DNA of 64,000 nucleotides from JAJDTR01 sp965220415 (GTDB taxonomy: Bacteria > Poribacteria > WGA-4E > JAJDTR01), in the NCBI GenBank assembly GCA_965220415.1, contig OZ244829.1:5580001-5644000 (forward strand). Reading direction: 5' to 3'. Numbering within the stretch: position 1 is the first letter of the stretch; every line of letters begins with the position of its first letter. The notes beneath the pieces are model-generated. The model was not told where the DNA came from, ran no database searches, and saw nothing but the letters and a program-made list of their open reading frames with translations. Made by a program: the position numbers and the translations under genes. This document shows, piece after piece, positions 8,734-17,652 of this stretch.

Positions 8734-9525
8734 GTGGTAACGACACCTGACCAGCGACGTTTTTTTCGAGATAACGGCTACATCGTCGTGCCAGAGATGT
8801 TTAGCCGGCACGAAGTTGAGGTCGTCATGAACGATCTGAAGCGTTTGGATACGGAACGCTTGGTCGTTGACGCCGATGGCAGGAACAAGGGGGGTATGGC
8901 GGTCGAAGACGGGGAGACGCCTCGATTGCAGTTTGACCTACATAAGACTGATTCCTGTTTCCCACCACTATGCCGTCATCCGCGTCTCGCCGGTGTAATG
9001 CAGGAGTTGATGGGGGTTCCGCTTTATATTTACCATAGTAAACTCGCCTTCAAGGCGCCGTTCGTCGGTTCCGTGCAGTATTGGCATCAAGACTTCGGTT
9101 ATTGGCGACGTAATCACAGCAAGCCAACCATGGGCTCATGCTTATTGATGCTTGATGAGCACACCGAAGACAACGCCTGCATGCAGGTGCTTGCGGGTTC
9201 GCACCACGGTGGCGTGGTCGAGCACCGTTACAGGCCGCGCGAATCAACGGGTGAAAATCAATTGGCAATTCCGGCAGGGGAAATGCCGAGCCACTTCCGT
9301 CGTTATCATCGAGTAAAATTTGTGGGGTCGCCGGGGACGGTCGCCGCTTGGCAAAGCAACATAATGCACGCCTCCTCCCATAACATTTCCGAGAATCCCC
9401 GGCGAGCGTTGATTGTCGCCTTTAATACTATTGACAACAGCGACGAGCGAGAGGTAAATGATACCCCTTTCACGGCTCACGGCGTCAAAGCGGTAGAATT
9501 GAGTGCGGACGACTGTCTTTTGTAG
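8734..9525 (+). CDS. Phytanoyl-CoA dioxygenase family (PhyH) Fe(II)/2-oxoglutarate oxygenase
   Basis: 263 residues, GTG start with GAAGAGGG upstream. The double-stranded beta-helix fold is indicated by the facial triad: His118-Gln-Asp120 in WHQDFGYW and His212 in NIMHASSHN, with an arginine pair at 223-224 positioned to bind 2-oxoglutarate. These enzymes hydroxylate a substrate C-H while decarboxylating 2-oxoglutarate; the substrate here is unknown. A second PhyH gene follows after 82 bp, so the two may form an operon. One of six PhyH genes in the window. Confidence 0.88.
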   Translation: MVTTPDQRRFFRDNGYIVVPEMFSRHEVEVVMNDLKRLDTERLVVDADGRNKGGMAVEDGETPRLQFDLHKTDSCFPPLCRHPRLAGVMQELMGVPLYIYHSKLAFKAPFVGSVQYWHQDFGYWRRNHSKPTMGSCLLMLDEHTEDNACMQVLAGSHHGGVVEHRYRPRESTGENQLAIPAGEMPSHFRRYHRVKFVGSPGTVAAWQSNIMHASSHNISENPRRALIVAFNTIDNSDEREVNDTPFTAHGVKAVELSADDCLL

Positions 9526-9607
9526 TAATGCGCCATGCGCTAGACCAGAATAGGAAGTTGACAGGTTCTCCCGTTTCCTACAATCAGCCGTTGAAATTTG
9601 AAGAACG

Positions 9608-10369
9608 ATGAATATCAAAGATGCGCTTCAATCGCTAGGCGTTAGGGATGACACTTTATCGGGCGAGGAAAAACGCCGTCTCGACGAGGACGGATACCTG
9701 ATACTTTCAAACATGCTCTCGGATGCCCAGCTTCACGCGCTTGCCGATCGGTTGGATGAACTCCTGGAAGAAGAGGGAGATAAGGCGGGCATTGAAGTGC
9801 ACCAAGAGGAGGGTACCGCAAGGCTTGCGAATCTTGTGAATAAAGGCGCAATGTTCGAGATATGTTTTACGCATCCACGCTTGCTGGCAGCCATGGCGCA
9901 CATGCTAGGACCGGAGCTGAAGTTAAATTCGCTGAATAGTCGAGCTGCGTTGCCAAATGCCGGATTACAGGGATTGCATTCGGATTGGGGCAGTCCCGTT
10001 GCGCCGGGAGATTATTACGTCTGCAACTCCGGCTGGTTGTTGGACGATTTCACCCCGGAGAACGGCGCAACGCGAATCGTTCCCGGCTCTCATCGCAGCG
10101 AGAAGCGACCCCAAGATGTACTTGAGGATGCAGTGGCTACTCAGCCGGACGAGGTTCAGGTGTTCGCGCCGGCTGGTTCGGTATTGGTTTTTAACTCACA
10201 CCTTTGGCACGGCGGTGCGATGAACAAAACCGGGTTCCCGCGGCGCGTCATTCATTCGGCTTTCTGTCGTCGTGACGAAGTACCACAAACCAACCAGCGA
10301 GAATACCTCAGCGCAGACACGCGAGATCGGTTAAGCGACGCCGCGAAAAGCGTTCTGGATGTATTGTAA
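9608..10369 (+). CDS. Phytanoyl-CoA dioxygenase family (PhyH) oxygenase
   Basis: 253 residues, ATG start. The N-terminus has the usual PhyH helix-turn (LDEDGYLILSNMLSDAQLHAL). Metal ligands are His124 and Asp126 in GLHSDWG and His201 in LWHGGAMN, with Arg212 or Arg213 as the 2-oxoglutarate contact. It is divergent from the 8734 protein, so this is not a recent duplication. No signal peptide; cytoplasmic. Substrate unknown. Confidence 0.87.
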   Translation: MNIKDALQSLGVRDDTLSGEEKRRLDEDGYLILSNMLSDAQLHALADRLDELLEEEGDKAGIEVHQEEGTARLANLVNKGAMFEICFTHPRLLAAMAHMLGPELKLNSLNSRAALPNAGLQGLHSDWGSPVAPGDYYVCNSGWLLDDFTPENGATRIVPGSHRSEKRPQDVLEDAVATQPDEVQVFAPAGSVLVFNSHLWHGGAMNKTGFPRRVIHSAFCRRDEVPQTNQREYLSADTRDRLSDAAKSVLDVL

Positions 10370-10480
10370 CGGAATTCAGAAATGGTTCGTTGCTTGGTTA
10401 ATGTGGATCTTACGAGAATCTGAGGCATGATCGGAAATTGGAAGCGACAAATTCTTGCCCATTTTCTCAACGGTTTGGCA

Positions 10481-10613
10481 GGGTCTTAGACCCTTCCTAA
10501 AACAGGCTATCACAAACGGTGATAGTCGATTCTTGTTATGTCAAAGTCTCTCTGTGTGGAGTGTTACCCACAAGTGGGTGACTCAGACAGACATTCAAAT
10601 GGGGAATTTCCCC
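10481..10613 (+). promoter_or_regulatory. Structured 5' leader upstream of the first LamG gene
   Basis: Four hairpins in succession: GGGTC-tta-GACCC (10481-10493), CTATCAC-aaacg-GTGATAG (10507-10525), ACCCAC-aa-GTGGGT with an outer GAGT/ACTC clamp (10559-10584), and GGGGA-att-TCCCC (10601-10613). A related sequence precedes the second LamG gene (11441-11516). It could be a regulatory leader or, in part, a terminator for the PhyH gene; it matches no riboswitch class I recognise. Confidence 0.45.
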
Positions 10614-10647
10614 CGTACAATACTTAAGTTACATAGGAGGACAAACT

Positions 10648-11424
10648 GTGTCTAGAAATTCAGCGTTTCACAAGAGTTTCACGCTACTCTTTATCGTGTC
10701 CGTGACGGTTGCCTTTGCCGGTTACACCTCAATGGCAACTGCTCAACACGTTACGGATGGATTGGAAATGTATATTCCTTTCGATGCAGACACCTGCTCG
10801 AACGATGCGTGCGACGACCTCGCCGGTAATCACGACGCCGTGTTCAACTTTCCTATCAAGCATGTTGCAGGGCAAGTCAATGATGCGGTGGAGTTTGACG
10901 GCGAGAATGGGCATTTTGCCTTGACCAATCTGCTCGTAAACTCGAATGAGTTTGAGTCCGTGACCATGGAAGCTTGGGCGAATCCGTATCAGGCGCACGA
11001 AGCTTGGGGATCCGTAATGAACGGCGACGATGGCGGTTGGGATAGAGGCTACGGTTACCGCAATGTCTTGTGGGAAGTTCAGGTTGGCAAGGGCGGAGAT
11101 TGGCAGCCAGGTCCCGAAGCCGTGTTTAACACTTGGCAACACACGGTTGTCATTTATACGCCGGATCTCGTGATTTTCTACTGGAATGGCGATCGCTATG
11201 AATTCGACGAGGCAGACCCGACCGAGTCGACGCAGAGTTTGGTAATCGGCGACGATATACCTTGCGGTCCGAATTGTACCTTCCCGGGCGCTATCGATGA
11301 GGTCCGCGTGTACGGGCGTGAGTTGACTGACGCCGAGGTACAACAGAACTTCCAAGGTGGTACCTCCGTGGAAAGTACCGGCAAAATTGCTGTTTCTTGG
11401 GGTGAGATTAAAACCTTGCGCTAA
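10648..11424 (+). CDS. Exported LamG-domain protein with WGxIK C-terminal tail (copy 1)
   Basis: 258 residues, GTG start with AGGAGG 6 nt upstream. A Sec signal peptide covers about residues 1-33 (cleavage near ATAQH). The rest is one concanavalin A-like LamG/laminin-G domain (DGLEMYIPFDADTC at the start; GAIDEVRVYGRELTDAEV near the end, the standard LamG close). Four cysteines occur in CSNDACD and CGPNC. The protein ends in SVESTGKIAVSWGEIKTLR, a tail shared with six other exported proteins in this window. Likely binds glycans or mediates surface adhesion; no catalytic residues are apparent. It is a tandem duplicate of the next gene. Confidence 0.88.
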   Translation: MSRNSAFHKSFTLLFIVSVTVAFAGYTSMATAQHVTDGLEMYIPFDADTCSNDACDDLAGNHDAVFNFPIKHVAGQVNDAVEFDGENGHFALTNLLVNSNEFESVTMEAWANPYQAHEAWGSVMNGDDGGWDRGYGYRNVLWEVQVGKGGDWQPGPEAVFNTWQHTVVIYTPDLVIFYWNGDRYEFDEADPTESTQSLVIGDDIPCGPNCTFPGAIDEVRVYGRELTDAEVQQNFQGGTSVESTGKIAVSWGEIKTLR

Positions 11425-11440
11425 GATCGAGTTATGCCGA

Positions 11441-11516
11441 AGTCCCTCCGTTTGGAGATTTTTCCAGAGGTGGGCGATCCAGGCAGACATTTAAATGGGT
11501 AAGTTCCCATTTAAAC
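11441..11516 (+). promoter_or_regulatory. Second copy of the LamG leader sequence
   Basis: Aligns with 10545-10620: both run AGTCYCTCYGTKTGGAG, then a GTGGG-containing hairpin, then CAGRCAGACATTYAAATGGG and a GGG/CCC hairpin. Here the last hairpin is AAATGGG-taagtt-CCCATTT. The leader is now separated from its gene by a miniature element at 11562-11681. Confidence 0.5.
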
Positions 11517-11561
11517 ACAAATTTACTAAGGGGCCGTAAATAAATAACATTTCAATATTTC

Positions 11562-11681
11562 AGGACTTACGCATCGAATGCCTAAAAGTTCGTGACAGAG
11601 CAATTTATTGTCCGTTTCTACACTACAAACCCGATGTAGGAGCGATCTACGAACGCGACCGCGCTTTGCTGCGTAAGTCCT
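11562..11681 (+). mobile_element. 120-bp miniature element with AGGACTTACGCA termini
   Basis: Perfect 12-bp terminal inverted repeats, AGGACTTACGCA on the left and TGCGTAAGTCCT on the right, with a GTAGGAGCGATCT hairpin module inside. No coding capacity. A right-end remnant occurs at about 32336-32347. It sits between the duplicated leader and the second LamG gene. No clear target-site duplication. Confidence 0.7.
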
Positions 11682-11763
11682 ATATGTTGGACTGTGGTGT
11701 ACCCTATTAAGTCCAGAAAATAGCGAAAGGTTATTCTTTTCCAGCCCCTAAGGAGGACACACT

Positions 11764-12540
11764 GTGTATAGACATTCAGCGTTTCACAAGAGTTTCACAC
11801 TTCTCTTTATCGTGTCGGCGACAGTTGCTTTTGCCGGTTACACTTCATTGGCATCTGCTCAACACGTTACGGATGGACTGGAGCTCTATATTCCTTTCGA
11901 TGCAGATACCTGCGCGGGCGACACGTGCGATGACGTCGCCGGTAATCACCACGCCATATTCAACTTTCCCATCAAGCATGTACCGGGGCAAGTGAATGAA
12001 GCGGTGGAGTTTAATAGCGAAAATGGGCATTTTGCCGAGACCAATCTACTCGTTAACTCGAATGAGTTCGAGTCCCTCACCATGGAAGCTTGGGCGAATC
12101 CGTATAGGGAGCACGAAGCCTTTGGAGCCATGATGGGCGGAGACGATGGCGGTTGGGATAGAGGTTACGGCTACCGCAAAGATTTGTGGGAAATTCAGGT
12201 TGGCAAGGGCGGCGACTGGCAGCCAGGTCCCGAAGCCGTGTTTAATACATGGCAGCACACGGTTGTTATTTATACGCCGGAGCTCGTAATCTTCTATTGG
12301 AATGGCGATCGCTATGAATTCGACGAAGCAGATCCGACCGAATCGATTCAGCCTTTCATGATCGGCGACGATATTCCTTGCGGACCGGATTGTACCTTCC
12401 CGGGCGCTGTTGATGAGGTTCGTGTCTACGGGCGTGAGTTGACTGACGCCGAGGTGCAGCAGAACTACCAAGGTGGCACCGCCGTGGAGAGTACCGGTAA
12501 AATCGCCGTTTCTTGGGGTGAGATTAAAACCTTACGGTAA
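11764..12540 (+). CDS. Exported LamG-domain protein with WGxIK C-terminal tail (copy 2)
   Basis: 258 residues, GTG start with AAGGAGG. It is nearly identical in length and sequence to the 10648 protein along its whole extent, including the signal peptide, the cysteines (CAGDTCD, CGPDC) and the tail STGKIAVSWGEIKTLR. The pair is a tandem duplication that also included the 5' leader and the first bases after the stop (TAAGATCGAG). Function as for copy 1: a secreted or surface lectin-like domain protein. Confidence 0.88.
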   Translation: MYRHSAFHKSFTLLFIVSATVAFAGYTSLASAQHVTDGLELYIPFDADTCAGDTCDDVAGNHHAIFNFPIKHVPGQVNEAVEFNSENGHFAETNLLVNSNEFESLTMEAWANPYREHEAFGAMMGGDDGGWDRGYGYRKDLWEIQVGKGGDWQPGPEAVFNTWQHTVVIYTPELVIFYWNGDRYEFDEADPTESIQPFMIGDDIPCGPDCTFPGAVDEVRVYGRELTDAEVQQNYQGGTAVESTGKIAVSWGEIKTLR

Positions 12541-12572
12541 GATCGAGCCATCATGTCTTTATCCTTTTGCTT

Positions 12573-12609
12573 CACGTTGCGAGAGAGGTCTCACCTTTCT
12601 TGCGACGTG
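12573..12609 (+). terminator. Hairpin after LamG copy 2, possible terminator
   Basis: CACGT...ACGTG closes an extended stem with inner AGGT-ctc-ACCT, followed by GAGTTTCTTTATTTG. The T-run is imperfect, so termination is plausible but not certain. Confidence 0.35.
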
Positions 12610-12790
12610 GAGTTTCTTTATTTGTAGAAGTCCCGAATCCAAAGTGTTTATCCGGGCGCCCTGTTCCAGAATCCGTTTTGCGACAGTTCGACTTTGTTAT
12701 AGCTCAATTCCTTGCTCGGCCGAGTCGTTGGTACTCGACCGTACAAGATTACATGCGCGTCACTGACAACTTGGAGACAATTAATGACCA

Positions 12791-13567
12791 ATGATTAAGT
12801 GTACAACCGAAAAATCTAGTGTATTGTTGACAGTCGTTGTCTCATTGACCTTTTTGGTAATGATATCGGCAGAGGCGCAGCATGTCCGGAAGGGTCTAAT
12901 CGGTTATTGGTCCTTTGACGATGATACCATAAAAGGTAACAAGGTTGAGGATCTTGCCGGAAACAACCATGCAACCATCAACGGTGCCTCAATCAAGAGT
13001 GTAAAAGGAAAATTTGGGGAAGCGTTAGAATTTGGGAATCAGAACGGACATTATGTCGACACCGGGTTGCAGATTACGTCAAAGCAGTATGAAAATCTCA
13101 CGATGATGGCATGGGCAATGCCATATAGAAGACACGTCGCGTGGGGCTCCGTCATGAATGGTGATGATGGCGGCTGGGACCGGGGATACGGTTACCGTCA
13201 CGATAAGTGGGAGGTCCAGGTAGGGAAAGGGGGCGATTGGCAACCGGGACCAAGAGCAGATTATAACAAGTGGCAACATACGGTAGTTATTTATACGCCG
13301 GATTTGGTTATCTTTTATAAAGACGGAAAGCGATTTGAATTCGGTAATGCTGTACCGACACAATCCAACAACACCCTCATCATCGGGGACGATATTCCCT
13401 GCGGTCCAGTCTGTACTTTTCCCGGTGCAATTGATGAAGTCTTCCTCTATGGCCGAGAATTGAACGACAAGGAGGTTCAGCAAAACTTCAGATCTAGGGG
13501 CGGTCAGGCCGTCGAAGCGGCTTCAAAACTCGCTGTCACGTGGGGAAGCATAAAGCGTGCGCGATAG
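12791..13567 (+). CDS. Exported LamG-domain protein with WGxIK tail (third copy)
   Basis: 258 residues, ATG start; the ribosome-binding site is weak (TTGGAGACAATTA upstream). Signal peptide about 1-30 (SSVLLTVVVSLTFLVMISAEA). It shares MNGDDGGWDRGYGYR, EVQVGKGGDWQPGP and the CGPVCTFPGAIDEV segment with the two preceding proteins, so it is an older paralogue. The tail is AVEAASKLAVTWGSIKRAR. AT content and codon choice differ slightly from copies 1 and 2. Role: exported carbohydrate-binding or adhesive domain. Confidence 0.87.
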   Translation: MIKCTTEKSSVLLTVVVSLTFLVMISAEAQHVRKGLIGYWSFDDDTIKGNKVEDLAGNNHATINGASIKSVKGKFGEALEFGNQNGHYVDTGLQITSKQYENLTMMAWAMPYRRHVAWGSVMNGDDGGWDRGYGYRHDKWEVQVGKGGDWQPGPRADYNKWQHTVVIYTPDLVIFYKDGKRFEFGNAVPTQSNNTLIIGDDIPCGPVCTFPGAIDEVFLYGRELNDKEVQQNFRSRGGQAVEAASKLAVTWGSIKRAR

Positions 13568-13748
13568 ATGGGATACCTCTATCCGGCGAAAATTCCGTAG
13601 TCAACAGTCTATCTAGTTCCGCGTTCTGCTGTTACCCCATTCCAATAAACGAGTAGGCAAAAATTTATTCGATTGTTAAAATTCACCAAAGTCCATCGGA
13701 ATTGCCGTAGATGTTGAATCATCTCAGAATTACATGAAAGGAGAGCAA

Positions 13749-14549
13749 ATGTTGAACGAAAAATCATTAATGCTACTTCTCGCCGTGGCGATTGTTGCGG
13801 GTTCCATTTGCGGTGGAACGGTAGCAGAGGCGCAGTTTATATCGGAAGGTCTTGTCGGACGATGGGCATTTGATGCCATCACCCAAGGGAAGATTAAAGA
13901 TGCTGTCCGCACAAACGATGGATCCATAAAAGGAAATCCAAAAATGGTTGAGGGCATAATCCGTAATGCCATGCAATTTGACGGCAGCGAATATATTGAG
14001 ATATTCGGCGCCAAGGAATTGGAACTCAAAGACTTTACGGTTGATGCCTGGATCAAAGCTGACGAGAAGGCGAGCGAACAGAAGAATAGCCGAATCTTGA
14101 CGAAGGGCGTCAGTGGCGCCAACTACGCCTTGACGTGGCACCACGTAGACTGGAAAAAGTTCAGCCAAAGCGTATCTGCGCAGATGACGGGAGGCTTTTT
14201 CATTTCGTCAAGCGCTCGGAAAGACCCTCTAGAGGCCGATGTCTGGTATAACCTCGTCGGCACCTACAACGGCAGAGAAATGCTCATCTACGTGGACACC
14301 GAGTTGCGAAACAAGCGAACTTGGGCGGGTACCCCTATAGTTGATCCGACAGATCTCACCATCGGGGCTATGACTGGCGGGGGCGGTCCAGAAGGCTTCG
14401 AGGGAGTGATCGATGAAGTCAAGATCTACAATAGAGCCTTGACTCCGGCTGAGATTGTGAGGAATTATGAAAAAGCGAAGGCTCTTGCTGTCGAAGATTC
14501 TCCGGATAAACTTGCTATCACTTGGGGCGAGTTAAAGCGCAACCGGTAG
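13749..14549 (+). CDS. Exported LamG-domain protein with WGxLK tail (divergent)
   Basis: 266 residues from ATG 13749. An ATG at 13734 is in frame, but AAAGGAGAG lies immediately before 13749 and the resulting N-terminus (MLNEKSLMLLLAVAIVAGS) is a cleaner signal peptide. One LamG domain (VGRWAFD ... FTVDAWIKAD ... GVIDEVKIYNRALTPAEI). It lacks the DGGWDRG segment of the other three and is a distant relative. The tail SPDKLAITWGELKRNR again carries W-G-x-L-K. Secreted or surface protein. Confidence 0.86.
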   Translation: MLNEKSLMLLLAVAIVAGSICGGTVAEAQFISEGLVGRWAFDAITQGKIKDAVRTNDGSIKGNPKMVEGIIRNAMQFDGSEYIEIFGAKELELKDFTVDAWIKADEKASEQKNSRILTKGVSGANYALTWHHVDWKKFSQSVSAQMTGGFFISSSARKDPLEADVWYNLVGTYNGREMLIYVDTELRNKRTWAGTPIVDPTDLTIGAMTGGGGPEGFEGVIDEVKIYNRALTPAEIVRNYEKAKALAVEDSPDKLAITWGELKRNR

Positions 14550-14757
14550 ATACGTCTGTTCCGCAGGCGCGATAAGACGAGGCTTATAGTCTTTCTAGAC
14601 TTCTATTCGGTCCGTAGTGGGAGGGCCGTTGAATCGAAGTCATGGGGTGTTAGAGGCAATCCCATTTTGATGCGGGTGTTGACATTATTCAACACTTGTG
14701 GAAGAAAAGAGACAGCCGAATCGACTCCATTCCCTTCAATTGGGCGATAAATAAGGC

Positions 14758-15151
14758 GTAATTGTTTAGTCCATTGACTCCTTGCGGCGAATACAAGGCG
14801 TACCCTTTATTCCACGACCGATGGCAATTTCTCTCACGTACCCAACATGCGAACGATATCCCTTGTTGGAGGGGATCAAGGGAGCGAATAGCGACCACGA
14901 TAGAGATCCCCCTTGCCCCGATGCAGGAGTAATTCCCTACCGAAAGTGAATTTTCATTGCATAGTTGTTTAGGGAGTTGATTTATCGTGAACGCGGAATA
15001 TCGGGGCAAGATGCCAGCAAGCGACCGGATAGGGAGCGCGGTAGTAGATCCCCTCCTACATATAATTCAAGAATGCCCCACTGCCGATAGTCAGGCGCGA
15101 TACACTGCCAAACTAATATTGCCACTCGTTTTGGCTGAACTAAACAGTTAC
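14758..15151 (+). mobile_element. 394-bp GTAA-ended miniature element with 8-bp target duplication
   Basis: Starts GTAATTGTTTAGTCCA and ends CTAAACAGTTAC, which is its inverse. The flanks are the identical octamer AATAAGGC at 14750-14757 and 15152-15159. GTAA termini plus 8-bp duplications are the hallmark of the IS66 family, so this is probably an IS66-derived non-autonomous element. It has accumulated 35-bp insertions at 14876-14910 and about 15017-15052. No gene is seen in 14550-15207. Confidence 0.75.
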
Positions 15152-15225
15152 AATAAGGCTACAGGTACCCTCAAAATCGAACGACAACGGTTGAATCTCC
15201 TTCGTAGGTGAAAGGACGTCCATTT

Positions 15226-16413
15226 ATGGCAATCCGTGTTGCAATTATCGGCTGCGGGGGCATGGCTCGCGGACACCTGAATGCCTATCTTCGCATCCAA
15301 GAGATTGTACCGGGCAAGGTGGAACTCGTCGCTATGTGCGATCCGGTGCGGAAAAATGCGGAAGACTTTGCGAGCCGCGTAAAGGACGCCACCGGGAAGA
15401 CGCCGGTGGTGTATGAGGACACGGATGCCATGCTTGGCGCGGAAGATCTTGACGGCGCGGATATTTGTACTCCTCACTGCTACCACCACATTAACGCCAT
15501 CAAGTGCCTGAACGCCGGAGTCAATGTCATCGTAGAAAAACCCATCGGTATCACGATTAAAGCCACCCGCGCCATTATTGAAGCTGCCAATGCAAACGGT
15601 AGGATAGCCGCAACCGCAGAGAATATTCGTCGCATGCCGAGTCGCCGAGCGGCTTGGTGGTTAATGAACGAGAAGAAGATGCTCGGCGATATCACCATGT
15701 TCTTCTCCCAACACGCAAGCTACCAAATTGCCGACCCGCAGAGCCCTTGGCACTGGCGTCTCGATTTGATGTTGGGCGGCGGTGGCATGGTGATGGATTC
15801 CGGCGCGCATTATTGCGACACCCTTCGCTATCTATTCGGAGATCCCGATACTGTTTATGCCCGCGTTCGACAAGTTGCCGAACACAAGATAACAAAAGCG
15901 GGAGAGTTAGTGAACGATGAGAACGAGGATACGTGGGCCGCAACCATAAATTTCAAATCCGGCGCTACGGGACTTTGGACATGGAGCAGAGCAGCCCCCG
16001 CCCACGACTTTACCCACATTGTGTATTACGGCACCGAAGGCTGCTTGGTGGATGATGGCGACATCTTTCACGGTCCTCATGACGGCGCCACGGTCATTCT
16101 TAAGAACGGGACGCGGTATTCCATGGAAGACTTGGTCAAGGAATACATGGCGGGATTGACCGAGACTGAGCGAAATAACCTCTTCCCGCACGGCATAACA
16201 GACGGCGTATTGCTTGAATGCTACGATTTTGTCGATGCCATTGAGAATAACCGTCCTGTCGAAGTAGACGGCGAACTCGGGTTGCGCGCAAAGGCGATTT
16301 GCGAAGCCATTTACGAGTCCAACACCTGCGGCCAAGTGGTTAGTTATGACGATGTCGTTGACGGCAAGGTGGATGCGTACCAAAAGCCGATCAACGAGCG
16401 CTGGGACCTCTAG
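15226..16413 (+). CDS. Gfo/Idh/MocA-family NAD(P)-dependent oxidoreductase
   Basis: 395 residues from ATG 15226 (AAAGGACG upstream; the in-frame GTG at 15208 is less likely). The N-terminal Rossmann fold shows VAIIGCGGMARGH; the EKP motif of the family is in NVIVEKPIGI, whose lysine is the usual catalytic residue. The C-terminal alpha/beta dimerisation domain contains GGGGMVMDSGAHYCDTLRYL. These enzymes oxidise or reduce sugars, inositols or modified sugars, and a few are glycosidases. It lies between LamG and TolB-like genes. Cytoplasmic; substrate unknown. Confidence 0.85.
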   Translation: MAIRVAIIGCGGMARGHLNAYLRIQEIVPGKVELVAMCDPVRKNAEDFASRVKDATGKTPVVYEDTDAMLGAEDLDGADICTPHCYHHINAIKCLNAGVNVIVEKPIGITIKATRAIIEAANANGRIAATAENIRRMPSRRAAWWLMNEKKMLGDITMFFSQHASYQIADPQSPWHWRLDLMLGGGGMVMDSGAHYCDTLRYLFGDPDTVYARVRQVAEHKITKAGELVNDENEDTWAATINFKSGATGLWTWSRAAPAHDFTHIVYYGTEGCLVDDGDIFHGPHDGATVILKNGTRYSMEDLVKEYMAGLTETERNNLFPHGITDGVLLECYDFVDAIENNRPVEVDGELGLRAKAICEAIYESNTCGQVVSYDDVVDGKVDAYQKPINERWDL

Positions 16414-16514
16414 GAAATCGTCACACGCCAATCTCAACAATCGACCTGCCAGTTTTCTTCACGTCGCGTACACATGCCTTCATTAGGAATCTCCGCAATA
16501 TGGATGGAGGACAG

Positions 16515-17546
16515 ATGATCGTCGGACACCGTGCGTTTTCAAATTCCTTCCTAGTATTTATCCTAACCATCACGTTCGCAGTGGGTACGCTGGTGCTTGC
16601 GATTGGCGTTCAAGCGGAAGCGCCGACGAAACAACAAATTGCCTTTTATTCCAATAGGGATGGGAATTTCGAAATCTATGTGATGGATGTGGATGGCAAG
16701 AATCCTCAACGGTTGACAATCAATCCCGCGATAGATGCGGGCCCGTCGTGGTCTCCCAGCGGAAAGAAGATTGCCTTTCATTCTAATCGGAGCGGGGATT
16801 ATGACATCTTTGTCATGGACGCGAACGGAAACAATCAGATTAATCTGACGAACAGTGCCGACACGGATGACCGTGAGCCTGACTGGTCTCCCGATGAAGA
16901 GAACATCGCATATCAGTCGAAGGACACCGGGCACTACGATATTTTCATCATGAGTGCCAACGGCAAAAACAGTCGCAACGTCACAAATAAAGCCGATTCC
17001 CGCGAGCAGCACCCGGCGTGGTCACCCGACGGAAGCACAATTGCCTTCACCTCCAACAGGGACGGGAATGAAGACATTTTCGTGATGCAGCCGAATGGCA
17101 ACCGGCCAAGAAACCTGACAGAGAAGGACATTGATGGCCCCGAAGGACTAAGGCTGGCCAATGCGCGCGATTCCCTCCCTTCGTGGACTGCCGATGGCAA
17201 GAAGATTGTCTACAGCAGTGTAAACAGCAATCGTGTCTGGATAATGGACGCTGACGGCAAAAACCGCAAGCAGATTGTCCCCAAGGACGGCAATGACCGC
17301 GATGCCGCGGTGTCACCTGACGGTAAATTCATCGTGTTCCAAGCGAACAGAAATTGCGGTGACGGTTGCAAGGAATATGAAGTGTTCGTGGCGGACATTA
17401 CAAGAGCCCAGGTAGAACTAAAACAGATTACATTCGGAGGGCATCCTCACGGCGACTTTGACTGGTTCGATCCCATCTACGCGCTGTCTTTGGCACGGGT
17501 TGGAAAAGCTGTGACATTCTGGGGACGGATTAAACAGGGAATGTAG
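16515..17546 (+). CDS. Exported TolB-like (PD40) beta-propeller with WGxIK tail
   Basis: 343 residues from ATG 16515, chosen over ATG 16500 because TGGAGG precedes it. Signal peptide, then about six repeats of the type IAFxSNRDGNxxIxVMDxxGxN...SWSPDGKKI, the WD40-like PD40 unit of TolB. The C-terminus SLARVGKAVTFWGRIKQGM carries the W-G-x-I-K tail seen in the LamG proteins. No protease or other domain is attached. Probably a periplasmic or surface binding protein. Confidence 0.85.
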   Translation: MIVGHRAFSNSFLVFILTITFAVGTLVLAIGVQAEAPTKQQIAFYSNRDGNFEIYVMDVDGKNPQRLTINPAIDAGPSWSPSGKKIAFHSNRSGDYDIFVMDANGNNQINLTNSADTDDREPDWSPDEENIAYQSKDTGHYDIFIMSANGKNSRNVTNKADSREQHPAWSPDGSTIAFTSNRDGNEDIFVMQPNGNRPRNLTEKDIDGPEGLRLANARDSLPSWTADGKKIVYSSVNSNRVWIMDADGKNRKQIVPKDGNDRDAAVSPDGKFIVFQANRNCGDGCKEYEVFVADITRAQVELKQITFGGHPHGDFDWFDPIYALSLARVGKAVTFWGRIKQGM

Positions 17547-17652
17547 AGACGTTCCTTGCCGGCATTCGTCTCGGAATATTCGCGCACGTGTTAAGCATCA
17601 AACATTCCTAATCGTCGATTGTCCTTTAGGCTGTCCGATGTGGCCCCTCCCA

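Noticed and set aside
10729..11490. 253-residue reverse-strand open frame opposite the first LamG gene
   Set aside because: It mirrors the coding strand of a clear signal-peptide/LamG gene; similar shadow frames lie opposite the paralogues. No ribosome-binding site or recognisable domain.
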